The notes under the pieces: model-generated | What the model was told of the DNA's origin: nothing | Seen by the model: only the letters and a program-made list of their open reading frames with translations | Databases searched by the model: none | Assembly: GCF_020889705.1 (NCBI RefSeq) | Contig: NZ_JACMYP010000011.1 | Span: 1-64,000 of the forward strand | DNA from: Bradyrhizobium altum | GTDB taxonomy: Bacteria > Pseudomonadota > Alphaproteobacteria > Rhizobiales > Xanthobacteraceae | DNA length: 64,000 nt | Direction: 5' to 3' | Translations under genes and position numbers: made by a program | In this document: positions 26,918 to 34,042 of the stretch, piece after piece | How positions within the stretch are numbered: the first letter of the stretch is position 1 | Layout of the letters: every line of letters starts with the position of its first letter

Positions 26918-27700
26918 TCATTCCGGCGGTTTTTGATCGGCTCGTCGTCTTGGCGTTCGCCGTCTTGGCGGCGGTGCCGCCGCCTGCTTGATGCGGATTC
27001 GCGTCGTCCCGCCCTTGGGCTGTTCAATCTCGAACGCGTTTGTCCTGCGCACCAGCTCGCTCAGGGTGCGGAAGCCGTAAGTCCTTTGATCGAAATCCGA
27101 CGCCAGATTGGCCAGCTGCCTTCCGACCTCGCCAAGCGTCACCCAGCCGTCCTCGCTGGCCATCTGGCCGATCACCTTCTTGAGGATGGGCGTGGCGGCG
27201 TCCGGCGGCTGCAACGGCTGGGCACGCACGGCCGCATCCTGGTTGCTCGTCACCCCGCCGCGCAAATTCTCGGTGTAGACGAACCTGCGGCAGGCCTGCC
27301 GGAAACTCTCCGGCGTCTTCTGCTCGCCGAACCCGAACACGTCGATGCCGTGCTCGCGGATGCGGGCGGCAAGCCGGGTGAAATCGCTGTCCGACGACAC
27401 CAGGCAGAATCCATCGAACCGGCCGCTGTGCAGCAGGTCCATCGCGTCGATCACCAGGGTGATGTCGGATGCATTCTTGCCGGTCGTATAGGCGAATTGC
27501 TGCTGCGGGATGATGGCGTGCTTGGACAGAATGTCGGCCCAGCCCTTCGACCTCGGATTGGAGAAGTCGCCGTAGATTCGGCGCACGCTGGCTTCGCCGA
27601 TCTTGGCGATCTCCTCGAACAGCCCGTCGGCGATCCTTGCAGATGCATTGTCGGCGTCGATCAGGACCGCCAGACGGGGCGAACGGAGTTCGGAAGGCAT
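26918..27700 (-). CDS. NYN-domain (LabA/PIN-like) protein with OST-HTH-like C-terminus
   Basis: A 260-residue protein. The N-terminal NYN/PIN-like nuclease domain shows the acidic residues expected at its metal site: AVLIDADNAS, DITLVIDAMDLL and LVSSDSDFTRLAARIRE. Residues about 165-235 (ILKKVIGQMASEDGWVTLGEVGRQL and FRTLSELVRR) match the OST-HTH/LOTUS RNA-binding fold. The basic tail ends in PPPRRRTPRRRADQK. NYN proteins are proposed RNases; LOTUS domains bind RNA, so a sequence- or structure-specific RNase is the best guess. It has its own terminator. Confidence 0.85.
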   Translation of the reverse strand: MPSELRSPRLAVLIDADNASARIADGLFEEIAKIGEASVRRIYGDFSNPRSKGWADILSKHAIIPQQQFAYTTGKNASDITLVIDAMDLLHSGRFDGFCLVSSDSDFTRLAARIREHGIDVFGFGEQKTPESFRQACRRFVYTENLRGGVTSNQDAAVRAQPLQPPDAATPILKKVIGQMASEDGWVTLGEVGRQLANLASDFDQRTYGFRTLSELVRRTNAFEIEQPKGGTTRIRIKQAAAPPPRRRTPRRRADQKPPE

Positions 27701-27852
27701 GGCTTCTCTCTGCTGGGATATGATGGATCAAGATTTCGCTGACGGCCCCGGAACCGACGCAGCCGTCGCATCGGAGCACATCGCGCGTCCCAAGCATAGG
27801 GTCGGTGGCATCGCCGCGACTTTCGTGGCGAATGCATCCTCGGGCGGTGTGG

Positions 27853-28260
27853 TCAGAGCACCTCGCCCATATCGATCGCGCGCCTGGCGAACTCGATGGC
27901 CTTCTCCGCGGTGATCGCATCCGCTGTCGTGGTCGCCTCGTCGCGCACCGACGGCGGAGAAGCGATCCGGATCTTCTTGCCGTTCGACCGGCGGATGGTC
28001 GCGCGCCAGCGATCGACATCGCGCCGGTAGGCATCGATCACAAAATCCCGATAGGTGACGCCGCTCATGAGCGGCTGAAGGGACGCTGCTTCGAGACCGG
28101 CCGGCCGGCTTGCGACATCGCGCACCATCTCGACAATCATCTCGACGGCATGCTCACGCGCGGCGCCGGTCGCGTCCCTGAGCAGATAGCTCACCGCCGC
28201 GCCGATCTGCGCCCTTGCGCGATCGTCGCTCGCAAAATCCAAATCGACCTGAACTGACAT
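27853..28260 (-). CDS. Hypothetical protein, 135 aa
   Basis: No family recognised. The protein is soluble and helical, with IGAAVSYLLRD, REHAVEMIVEMVRDVASR and ITAEKAIEFARRAIDMGEVL suggesting a small all-alpha bundle. Codon use is normal for the window and the frame covers the whole space between its neighbours, which supports coding. GGAGG lies about 12 bases before ATG 28260. It is upstream of the NYN gene on the same strand with a 150-bp gap. Confidence 0.55.
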   Translation of the reverse strand: MSVQVDLDFASDDRARAQIGAAVSYLLRDATGAAREHAVEMIVEMVRDVASRPAGLEAASLQPLMSGVTYRDFVIDAYRRDVDRWRATIRRSNGKKIRIASPPSVRDEATTTADAITAEKAIEFARRAIDMGEVL

Positions 28261-28351
28261 GATGGGAAAAACGCCTCCTCCGGACCCAATATCGGATACC
28301 TCCAGGCATCCGGTACGTCACAACCACGAGACCTTTAGTCGGCCCCCCATT

Positions 28352-28441
28352 AAAGCCCGATTATCGGACAGGCCCCGATTTCTCGGATGCCGTTAACCGG
28401 GCTTTGATGCCGCTTCGGAAGATGTCCGAAGCGGCATCAAA
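28352..28441. other. Orphan structured element in a gene-free stretch
   Basis: The 366-bp gap 28261-28626 holds a perfect 17-bp stem, TTTGATGCCGCTTCGGA / TCCGAAGCGGCATCAAA (28403-28441). An outer pair AAAGCCCG (28352-28359) / CGGGCTTT (28398-28405) overlaps its first bases, so two alternative folds are possible. No gene ends here on either strand, so it is not an ordinary terminator. A small RNA, a leader element or a repeat relic are possible. Confidence 0.45.
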
Positions 28442-28544
28442 CGCCGATCGGATCACAGCAGGCCGGCGCCGCGCGCCGATTTGTCCCCGGCCCTGTCCGG
28501 CGCGGAGGCCGGCTCGCTCCCGTCAATTCGTGCGTGATCACCAA

Positions 28545-28573
28545 TTGACATATCACTGCTATCCGTGTGACAT
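28545..28573 (+). promoter_or_regulatory. Putative promoter/operator of the MFS gene
   Basis: TTGACA (28545-28550) starts a candidate promoter and overlaps TGACATATCA (28546-28555). The same ten bases recur upstream of the sterol desaturase operon at 33797. The TGA-N4-TCA dyad suggests a regulator site. Confidence 0.4.
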
Positions 28574-28626
28574 TTTATGGAACGGGCCGACAAGAGCCCG
28601 GCAACGTCCATCTGGGGAGGACAGCA

Positions 28627-30039
28627 ATGACCATTTCCGACGTCACCGCAGCGGCCGGAAGCCGGGCTCCGGCCGCCGTCGCGCGCACCGCGCAGGCACA
28701 GCAGGTCGCCGACATCGCGGCACGGCTCGAACGCCTACCGCTGACCTCCTATCAGCGCTGGATCTTCGGAATCATCGCAACCGCATGGTTCTTCGACAGC
28801 ATGGACCTGGCCGCGCTGACCTTCGTGCTCGGCTCGATCCGCCAGACCTTCGGCCTGTCGACGGCGGAAACCGGGCTGCTGTCCAGCATGAGCTTCCTCG
28901 GCATGTTCATAGGCGCCGCGTCCGCCGGCCTGCTGGCCGACCGTTTCGGCCGCGCCCGCGTCTTCCAGGTCAGCATGATCTTCTGGGGCTTGGGCAGCCT
29001 GTGCTGTGGTCTCTCGACGACGGCGACCGCGCTCGGCGCTTCCCGCCTGTTGCTCGGCTTCGGCATGGGCATGGAGTTTCCAGTCGCGCAGTCGATGGTC
29101 TCGGAGATCATGCCGGCCCGCAACCGCGGCCGCTACATCGCGTTCCTCGAAGGGTTTTGGCCGCTCGGCTTCATTGCGTCGGGCCTGTTGACCTACTTCG
29201 TACTGCAGGCCGCCGACTGGCGCTGGGTCTTCATCCTGCAGGCGATCCCGGCCGTCTTCGTGCTCGTGGTGCGACGCTACGTTCCGGAATCGCCGCGCTG
29301 GCTCGCTTCCCACGGCTATTCCGAGCGGGCCGAAGCGACCGTGCGCGACATCGAAAGCAGGGTCCGCGATCGTCTCGGCAGCAAGGAGCTGCCGCCGGTG
29401 GTGCGCCAGGCGGCCGCACCCGCGTCGGAAGTGACCGGCCTGAGGACGCTGTTTTCGGGCATCTACGCCAAGCGGACCGCGATGTTGTGGACCTTGTGGT
29501 TCTTCGCCCTGCTCGGCTTCTACGGTCTGACCACGTGGCTCGGCGCGCTGCTGCAGGCCAAGGGATTCCCGATCACCAAATCGGTGTTCTACACCATCCT
29601 GATCTCGCTCGCGGGCATTCCCGGCTTCCTGGTCTCGGCGTGGCTCGTCGAATCCTGGGGCCGAAAGGCGACGCTGGTGATGAACCTGCTCTGCGGCGCG
29701 ATCGCCTGCCACTTCTACGGCTCGGCGGCGGACCAGACCCAGCTCATCATTGCCGGCCTCTGCATGCAGTTCTTCCTGTTCGGCATGTGGTCAGCGCTTT
29801 ACGCCTATACGCCTGAACTATACCCGACCCATGTCCGCGCCACCGGAACCGGTTTTGCCTCCGCAGTCGGCCGCATCGGTTCACTGATCGGCCCCTATGT
29901 GATCGGCGTGATCCTGCCTGCGGCAGGGCAGAGCGGCGTGTTCGCGCTGGGCGCCGGCGCGTTCGTGGTGGCAGCGCTGGCGGTGCTGTTGCTCGGCGAG
30001 GAAACCCGCGGCCGGACGCTGGAGAGCATTTCGCACTGA
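28627..30039 (+). CDS. MFS transporter (sugar/organic-acid:H+ symporter type)
   Basis: A 470-residue 12-TM carrier. Residues 1-40 are a hydrophilic Ala-rich lead; TM1 follows with FFDSMDLAALTFVLG. MFS motif A is LLADRFGRARV and its C-terminal-half copy is ESWGRKATL; ALYAYTPELYPTHVRATGTGFASAVGRIGSLIGP is the typical TM10-11 region of metabolite:H+ symporters. GGGGAGGACAGCA precedes ATG 28627. A GntR gene follows on the same strand 116 bp later. The substrate is unknown, perhaps linked to the facing desaturase/ADH operon. Confidence 0.85.
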   Translation: MTISDVTAAAGSRAPAAVARTAQAQQVADIAARLERLPLTSYQRWIFGIIATAWFFDSMDLAALTFVLGSIRQTFGLSTAETGLLSSMSFLGMFIGAASAGLLADRFGRARVFQVSMIFWGLGSLCCGLSTTATALGASRLLLGFGMGMEFPVAQSMVSEIMPARNRGRYIAFLEGFWPLGFIASGLLTYFVLQAADWRWVFILQAIPAVFVLVVRRYVPESPRWLASHGYSERAEATVRDIESRVRDRLGSKELPPVVRQAAAPASEVTGLRTLFSGIYAKRTAMLWTLWFFALLGFYGLTTWLGALLQAKGFPITKSVFYTILISLAGIPGFLVSAWLVESWGRKATLVMNLLCGAIACHFYGSAADQTQLIIAGLCMQFFLFGMWSALYAYTPELYPTHVRATGTGFASAVGRIGSLIGPYVIGVILPAAGQSGVFALGAGAFVVAALAVLLLGEETRGRTLESISH

Positions 30040-30127
30040 TGATGCGCCGCTGTTCGCTGCATGCGGCCGGATTCGGTGTAGCGCCGATCGAGCGGCCTTG
30101 TCAGTGCCGTCGGGGCGTGTGAGATAT

Positions 30128-30141
30128 CTGCTGTACAGCAG
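30128..30141. promoter_or_regulatory. Palindrome just upstream of the GntR gene
   Basis: CTGCTGTACAGCAG is a perfect 14-bp palindrome ending 14 bp before the GntR ATG. Position suggests autorepression. Confidence 0.5.
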
Positions 30142-30155
30142 CACGCAAGATCCCG

Positions 30156-30914
30156 ATGGCAGATTCGAGCAAACGATCCAGCACGGTGCGCGCGCGCGCA
30201 GCAGGAAGCCTCCGGCCGGCGCGGCCATCGTCCGCCGCCGCCGGCAAGCCGCGCGCTGCCACGCAGGCCATGCTCCCGCAAGCCGACGTCACCCTCACCG
30301 ATCGCGCCTATGCCGAGCTCGAAGAGCTGATCGTGACGCTGCAGCTGCCGCCCGGTACTGCGCTCTCCGAGCTGGTGCTCGCCAAGCGGCTCGACATCGG
30401 CCGTACCCCGATCCGCGAGGCGTTGCAGCGGCTGTCGCGCGACGGCCTCGTCAACATCCTGGCCCGTCGTGGCGTGCTGGTGTCCGAGATCGACCTGCGC
30501 GCCCAGCTCCGCCTGCTCGAAGTGCGGCGCGAGCTGGAACGGCTGATGGCGCGCGGCGCCGCCGAGCGCGCCACCAGCGAGCAACGCAAGCAGTTCTACG
30601 AGATCGCCGCCGGCATGCGGCGCGCGTCGGAAAAGTCCGACGATCTGCTGTTCATGCGGCTGGATCACCAGTTCAACACGCTGATCTCGGCGGCGTCGCG
30701 CAACGAGTTCGCCTCCCGCGCGATGGGCCTGATGCACGGCCTGTCGCGCCGATTCTGGTACCAGCACTACAAGGAAGCGGCCGATCTGCCGCTCGCGGCG
30801 CGGCTGCATGCCGATGTCGCCGAAGCCGTCGCCGAGCGCCGCGTCGACGCCGCGGGCGCGGCCTCCGACAGCCTGATCGACTACATCGAGAGCTTTGCGC
30901 GTTCGACGCTGTGA
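30156..30914 (+). CDS. GntR-family regulator (FCD/FadR type)
   Basis: A 252-residue regulator. Residues 1-45 are basic and low complexity. The winged helix (AYAELEELIVTLQLPPGTALSELVLAKRLDIGRTPIREALQRL, then LVNILARRGVLV) is clear. The all-helical FCD effector domain includes MRLDHQFNTLI and ARLHADVAEAV, whose Asp/His residues normally hold a metal. It lies between the MFS gene and the convergent ADH operon and probably controls one or both. A perfect palindrome sits just upstream. Confidence 0.85.
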   Translation: MADSSKRSSTVRARAAGSLRPARPSSAAAGKPRAATQAMLPQADVTLTDRAYAELEELIVTLQLPPGTALSELVLAKRLDIGRTPIREALQRLSRDGLVNILARRGVLVSEIDLRAQLRLLEVRRELERLMARGAAERATSEQRKQFYEIAAGMRRASEKSDDLLFMRLDHQFNTLISAASRNEFASRAMGLMHGLSRRFWYQHYKEAADLPLAARLHADVAEAVAERRVDAAGAASDSLIDYIESFARSTL

Positions 30915-30920
30915 GCGTTT

Positions 30921-32030
30921 TCAGAACTCGACGACCGTGCGGATCGAGCGGCCGCGCCGCAACGCCTCGAAGCCATCATTGATGCCGTCGAGGCTGCAGC
31001 GGCCGGTGATCAGTTCGTCGAGCTTGAGCCGGCCGTCGAGATAGGCCTGCGCCAGCAACGGAAAGTCGCGCCGTGGCCGCGCACCGCCGTAGCTCGAGCG
31101 ACGAAATCGCTTCTCGCCCATCAACGCGCCCCAGCGGAAACTCACGTCTTGCGTGACGTCGATCTTGCCGAGCCAGATCACCTCGCCGCCCGGCCGCACC
31201 GCCTCCGCGGTCTGCCGAAACGCCTTGGGATGGCCCGCCGCCTCGAGGATGACATCGGCGCCCCGTCCGCGCGTCGCCTCCTTGGCGAACTGCACCGGGT
31301 CCTCGCGCGCTGCGTTGACGATCTGCGTCGCGCCGAGTTGCCGCGCCAGCGCAAGCTTTGCATCGTCGAGGTCAACCGCGATGATCGCACCGGCGCCGGC
31401 GAGCCGGGCGCCCTGCACCGCTGCCAGCCCGACCGCGCCGCAGCCGGTGACCATCACGGTATCGCCATAGCCGATGTCGGCTATGTTCAGCGCGGCACCA
31501 ACGCCGGTCACGACGCCGCAGCCGATCAGGCACGCGCGGTCGAACGGAATGTCCTTTGGCACGACGATCGCCTGCTGCGCCGGCAGCACGAGGTATTCCG
31601 AGAACGCGCCGAGAAACATCAGGTGGGCCAGGCTGCCGCCGCCCGCGAGCTGCGCCTTCGACGCGCCGTCGAAATGCACGCCTTCCGCGCCCCTGGCGAG
31701 ATAGGTCTCGCACAGGATCGGCTGCGCGCGGTCGCAGTGAAAGCAGTGCCCGCAATGCGGATTCCACGACAGGATCACGTGATCGCCGGCGCGCACGTCG
31801 TGCACCGCGCTGCCGACCTCCTCGACCACGCCGGCCGCCTCGTGCCCGAGGATCATCGGCACGGGGTAGCGCAGCGATCCGTCGATTACCTCCAGATCGG
31901 TGTGGCAGAGCCCCGCGGCACGCACCTTCACCACGACGTCGGTCGGCATCGGTGGTGCAAGCGAAACGCGCTCGATGGAGAGCGGCGTTCCGCTTTGATG
32001 CAGCACCGCCGCGCGACAGGTCAGGGTCAT
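30921..32030 (-). CDS. Zinc-dependent alcohol dehydrogenase (class III-like)
   Basis: A 369-residue MDR alcohol dehydrogenase. Catalytic zinc ligands are Cys in AGLCHTDLEV, His in LGHEAAGVVEEVG and Cys in IGCGVVTG; the structural zinc loop is CGHCFHCDRAQPILC. The NAD motif is VTGCGAVGLAAVQGA. The signature GHEAAGVVEEVG plus a long catalytic-domain insertion fits the class III/aryl-alcohol group. It is the last gene of the operon that starts with the sterol desaturase, 36 bp after the DUF6166-like gene, so its substrate may be an alcohol formed by that hydroxylase. Confidence 0.85.
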   Translation of the reverse strand: MTLTCRAAVLHQSGTPLSIERVSLAPPMPTDVVVKVRAAGLCHTDLEVIDGSLRYPVPMILGHEAAGVVEEVGSAVHDVRAGDHVILSWNPHCGHCFHCDRAQPILCETYLARGAEGVHFDGASKAQLAGGGSLAHLMFLGAFSEYLVLPAQQAIVVPKDIPFDRACLIGCGVVTGVGAALNIADIGYGDTVMVTGCGAVGLAAVQGARLAGAGAIIAVDLDDAKLALARQLGATQIVNAAREDPVQFAKEATRGRGADVILEAAGHPKAFRQTAEAVRPGGEVIWLGKIDVTQDVSFRWGALMGEKRFRRSSYGGARPRRDFPLLAQAYLDGRLKLDELITGRCSLDGINDGFEALRRGRSIRTVVEF

Positions 32031-32066
32031 CTCAAAGAATTCTCCGGCGGAGAAATCCGCGTGGGG

Positions 32067-32375
32067 TCAGGCCGTTTGTCCGGATCGCAGCGCCGCGACC
32101 GCCTCGTCGAGATCGGCCGAGGAGAGCTCCCATTCATTGCCGAAATTGGCGACGATGCGCCGCATGAAGCTCTGGTGCAGCGCCTTCGCCGCGGTCGCGT
32201 CGTGCAGATGATCATAGAGCAGCGCGAAGGCCAGCTGTGCCGGCTCGGGCCCCTCATAGCTCCATTCAAATCCGTGTTCGGTGAGCCGAAGTTGGTCGTA
32301 ATGCGGTGACAGCGGCTCGCCGTCGACCAGCACGGAAATGCCGTCGATGGTACGGTCCCCGGCATAGCTCGCCAT
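32067..32375 (-). CDS. Small DUF6166-like protein, 102 aa
   Basis: The pattern HGFEWSYEGPEPAQLAFALLYDHLHD...HQSFMRRIVANF.NEWELSSADLDEAVAAL resembles DUF6166, a domain of unknown role in small bacterial proteins. It is soluble, with a beta-rich N-terminal half and two C-terminal helices. GGGAGG lies before ATG 32375. It sits between the 65-residue membrane protein and the alcohol dehydrogenase in one operon. I recognise the family only from the motif. Confidence 0.65.
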   Translation of the reverse strand: MASYAGDRTIDGISVLVDGEPLSPHYDQLRLTEHGFEWSYEGPEPAQLAFALLYDHLHDATAAKALHQSFMRRIVANFGNEWELSSADLDEAVAALRSGQTA

Positions 32376-32403
32376 CGGTGCCTCCCTGTGCTGCAGCATC
32401 ATA

Positions 32404-32601
32404 TCAGGATCCCGGTGGACGCATCTTGAGGTCCTTCTTGACGACCTCGGGGAAGATCCACATCGCGACCGTGGCGAATACGCCGAGGAAGGCGACTGCG
32501 TAGCTCGGTCCCTGCTGTCCGAGATAGACCATGAAGAAGTATCCGCAAGCCGCCGTGGCGAGGCACGCCAGCGACAGCATGAGCTTGATGTGGCTCGGCA
32601 T
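32404..32601 (-). CDS. Small membrane protein, 65 aa
   Basis: Two hydrophobic segments, LMLSLACLATAACGYFFMVY and YAVAFLGVFATVAMWIF, separated by a short loop, with a basic C-terminus (VVKKDLKMRPPGS). GGGAGG precedes ATG 32601; the gene follows the 124-residue membrane protein by 11 bases. Function unknown; the operon suggests a role with the membrane-bound desaturase-type enzyme. Confidence 0.65.
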   Translation of the reverse strand: MPSHIKLMLSLACLATAACGYFFMVYLGQQGPSYAVAFLGVFATVAMWIFPEVVKKDLKMRPPGS

Positions 32602-32612
32602 CGAGACCTCCC

Positions 32613-32987
32613 TCAGGTCCACATGTGGAACGATGATGCGGCCACGCCGACCAGCAGCGCCAGCGCTGCAATCATGGCGCAACAGGACAGGCGCAATCCC
32701 GCGCGTCCGTCGCGCCACCATTCCGGCAGCGCCTGAAACAGCCCGGGCAGGAACAAGAAGAGCACACCGCCCACCACAACGACGGTGGTCCAGCGCAGTT
32801 CGACCAGGGCGAATGCCAGCGTGCCGGCGAGCAACATCGCCCACAATGCGGTCGTCATCGTCACCGGCAGAACGGCGCGTCCACGCAGCGGATACATCCC
32901 GGCCAGCTGCAGGAAGCCGATGCAGCACACGCTCCACAGCAGGCCGAACCAGGCGAGGCCGGCGAGATTGGGTTCAAGCTGCGGCAT
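32613..32987 (-). CDS. Membrane protein, 124 aa, four TM
   Basis: Four hydrophobic segments (LAWFGLLWSVCCIGFLQLAG, ALWAMLLAGTLAFALVEL, TVVVVGGVLFLFLPGLF and CCAMIAALALLVGVAASSF). No family recognised. Its ATG at 32987 lies inside the last codons of the desaturase gene (14-bp overlap), showing tight translational coupling and suggesting a direct partner of that enzyme, for example an electron-donating or assembly subunit. Confidence 0.65.
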   Translation of the reverse strand: MPQLEPNLAGLAWFGLLWSVCCIGFLQLAGMYPLRGRAVLPVTMTTALWAMLLAGTLAFALVELRWTTVVVVGGVLFLFLPGLFQALPEWWRDGRAGLRLSCCAMIAALALLVGVAASSFHMWT

Positions 32988-33771
32988 GCGGCACCGATTG
33001 CTCCTTCACCACGACCCGCGGCGTCCGCGCCGTCCGTCGCATGTCGGTCTTCACGTAGCGCGTGCTGTAGCCGTTGAAGATGTGGCCAAGCAGGCCGCGG
33101 TTGAGGTCGGAGGTGCCGAACACATAGTCCATCACCGGGAAGGTCAGGTTCATGTTCCGCTCCATCATGATCGACTGGTTGTGATGGGCGGTATGATGCC
33201 GGCGTATGGTGTTGACGAACGGCATGTTGCGCACGAAGGCATTTTCCTCGACGTGGCAGCAGAAATGCATGAATTCGTAGATCAGGTACATCGACGTGGT
33301 CGTGGTGATCAGCAGCCAGCCGGTATTGGCCGAGATCACCAGACCGGCGACGATCGCCGGCGGGATCGACATTAGGGTGAACACCACCAGCGCATAGGGC
33401 GGGAAGAAGGTGACGCGCCAGTCGTGATGATCGGCAAAGCGCATCTCCTCTTCGGTGAAGAACTGATGGTGCATCAGGGTGTGGCGGCTGTAGATCGCGC
33501 GCAGCAGTGGCACATTCGACGGCCGGTGCATGACGAAGCGATGCACCGCCCATTCGAAGAAGTTCGCAATCAGGAACACCGCCGGAATGGTGAGGTATTC
33601 CCACCACTTCAAATCGTGCACATTGGCCAGGTAGACGTACAGCGCCGTGAAGCCGATCGTGTAGATCAGCACGACGTGCAGCCAGCCATTGTACCAGCCC
33701 ACCACGCGCTCGCGGTAGGTCGCGCGATATTTGCGCTGGCGGTCGGTCATCCCTGTTGCAGCCAACTCCAT
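32974..33771 (-). CDS. Sterol desaturase / fatty acid hydroxylase family protein
   Basis: An integral-membrane di-iron enzyme, 265 residues. The histidine boxes are HRFVMH, HTLMHHQFF, and HHTAHHNQ, the set that binds two irons in this superfamily, with hydrophobic segments between. Start ATG 33771 has GGAGG nine bases upstream; ATGs at 33786-33789 are alternatives, and the longer frame lacks a ribosome site. It leads a five-gene operon with three small unknown proteins and a zinc ADH, fitting hydroxylation of a lipid or hydrophobic substrate then oxidation of the alcohol. Confidence 0.85.
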   Translation of the reverse strand: MELAATGMTDRQRKYRATYRERVVGWYNGWLHVVLIYTIGFTALYVYLANVHDLKWWEYLTIPAVFLIANFFEWAVHRFVMHRPSNVPLLRAIYSRHTLMHHQFFTEEEMRFADHHDWRVTFFPPYALVVFTLMSIPPAIVAGLVISANTGWLLITTTTSMYLIYEFMHFCCHVEENAFVRNMPFVNTIRRHHTAHHNQSIMMERNMNLTFPVMDYVFGTSDLNRGLLGHIFNGYSTRYVKTDMRRTARTPRVVVKEQSVPHAAA

Positions 33772-33795
33772 CGCGGCGTCCTCCATCATTCTTAT

Positions 33796-33807
33796 CTGAC
33801 ATATCAG
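33796..33807. promoter_or_regulatory. CTGACATATCAG site upstream of the desaturase operon
   Basis: A CTGA-N4-TCAG dyad 25 bp before the start; its inner ten bases equal those upstream of the MFS gene at 28546. A further CTGATGTG half-site lies just upstream on the minus strand. Candidate operator shared by both transcription units. Confidence 0.45.
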
Positions 33808-33990
33808 TAGCACATCAGTTACGAAAGGCAAGCTGCCTTGGCGGGCAAGACGCGGTCGAGAAAAAGGGGACGGTGCGCGGAACCCGCGCAAGACGGAGCA
33901 GGAAAGCCCGGGCTGGTTTCGAACGATCGGGCTGATGCCGCCCTTCCCGTCCACCTCGGCGGCAAGGCCCAGACGGGGGCCAATAAAGAA

Positions 33991-34016
33991 GCCGCCCCGG
34001 ACGATGTCCGAGGCGG
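33991..34016 (-). terminator. Terminator of the acyl-CoA ligase gene
   Basis: GCCGCCCCGGAC / GTCCGAGGCGGC form a 12-bp stem with one mismatch and a GAT loop; on the minus strand TTCTTTATT follows. It shares the CGGA..ATGTCCGA core with the hairpins at 26831 and 28403. Confidence 0.75.
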
Positions 34017-34042
34017 CCTCTGGTCTTCGACAGATCAGACGA

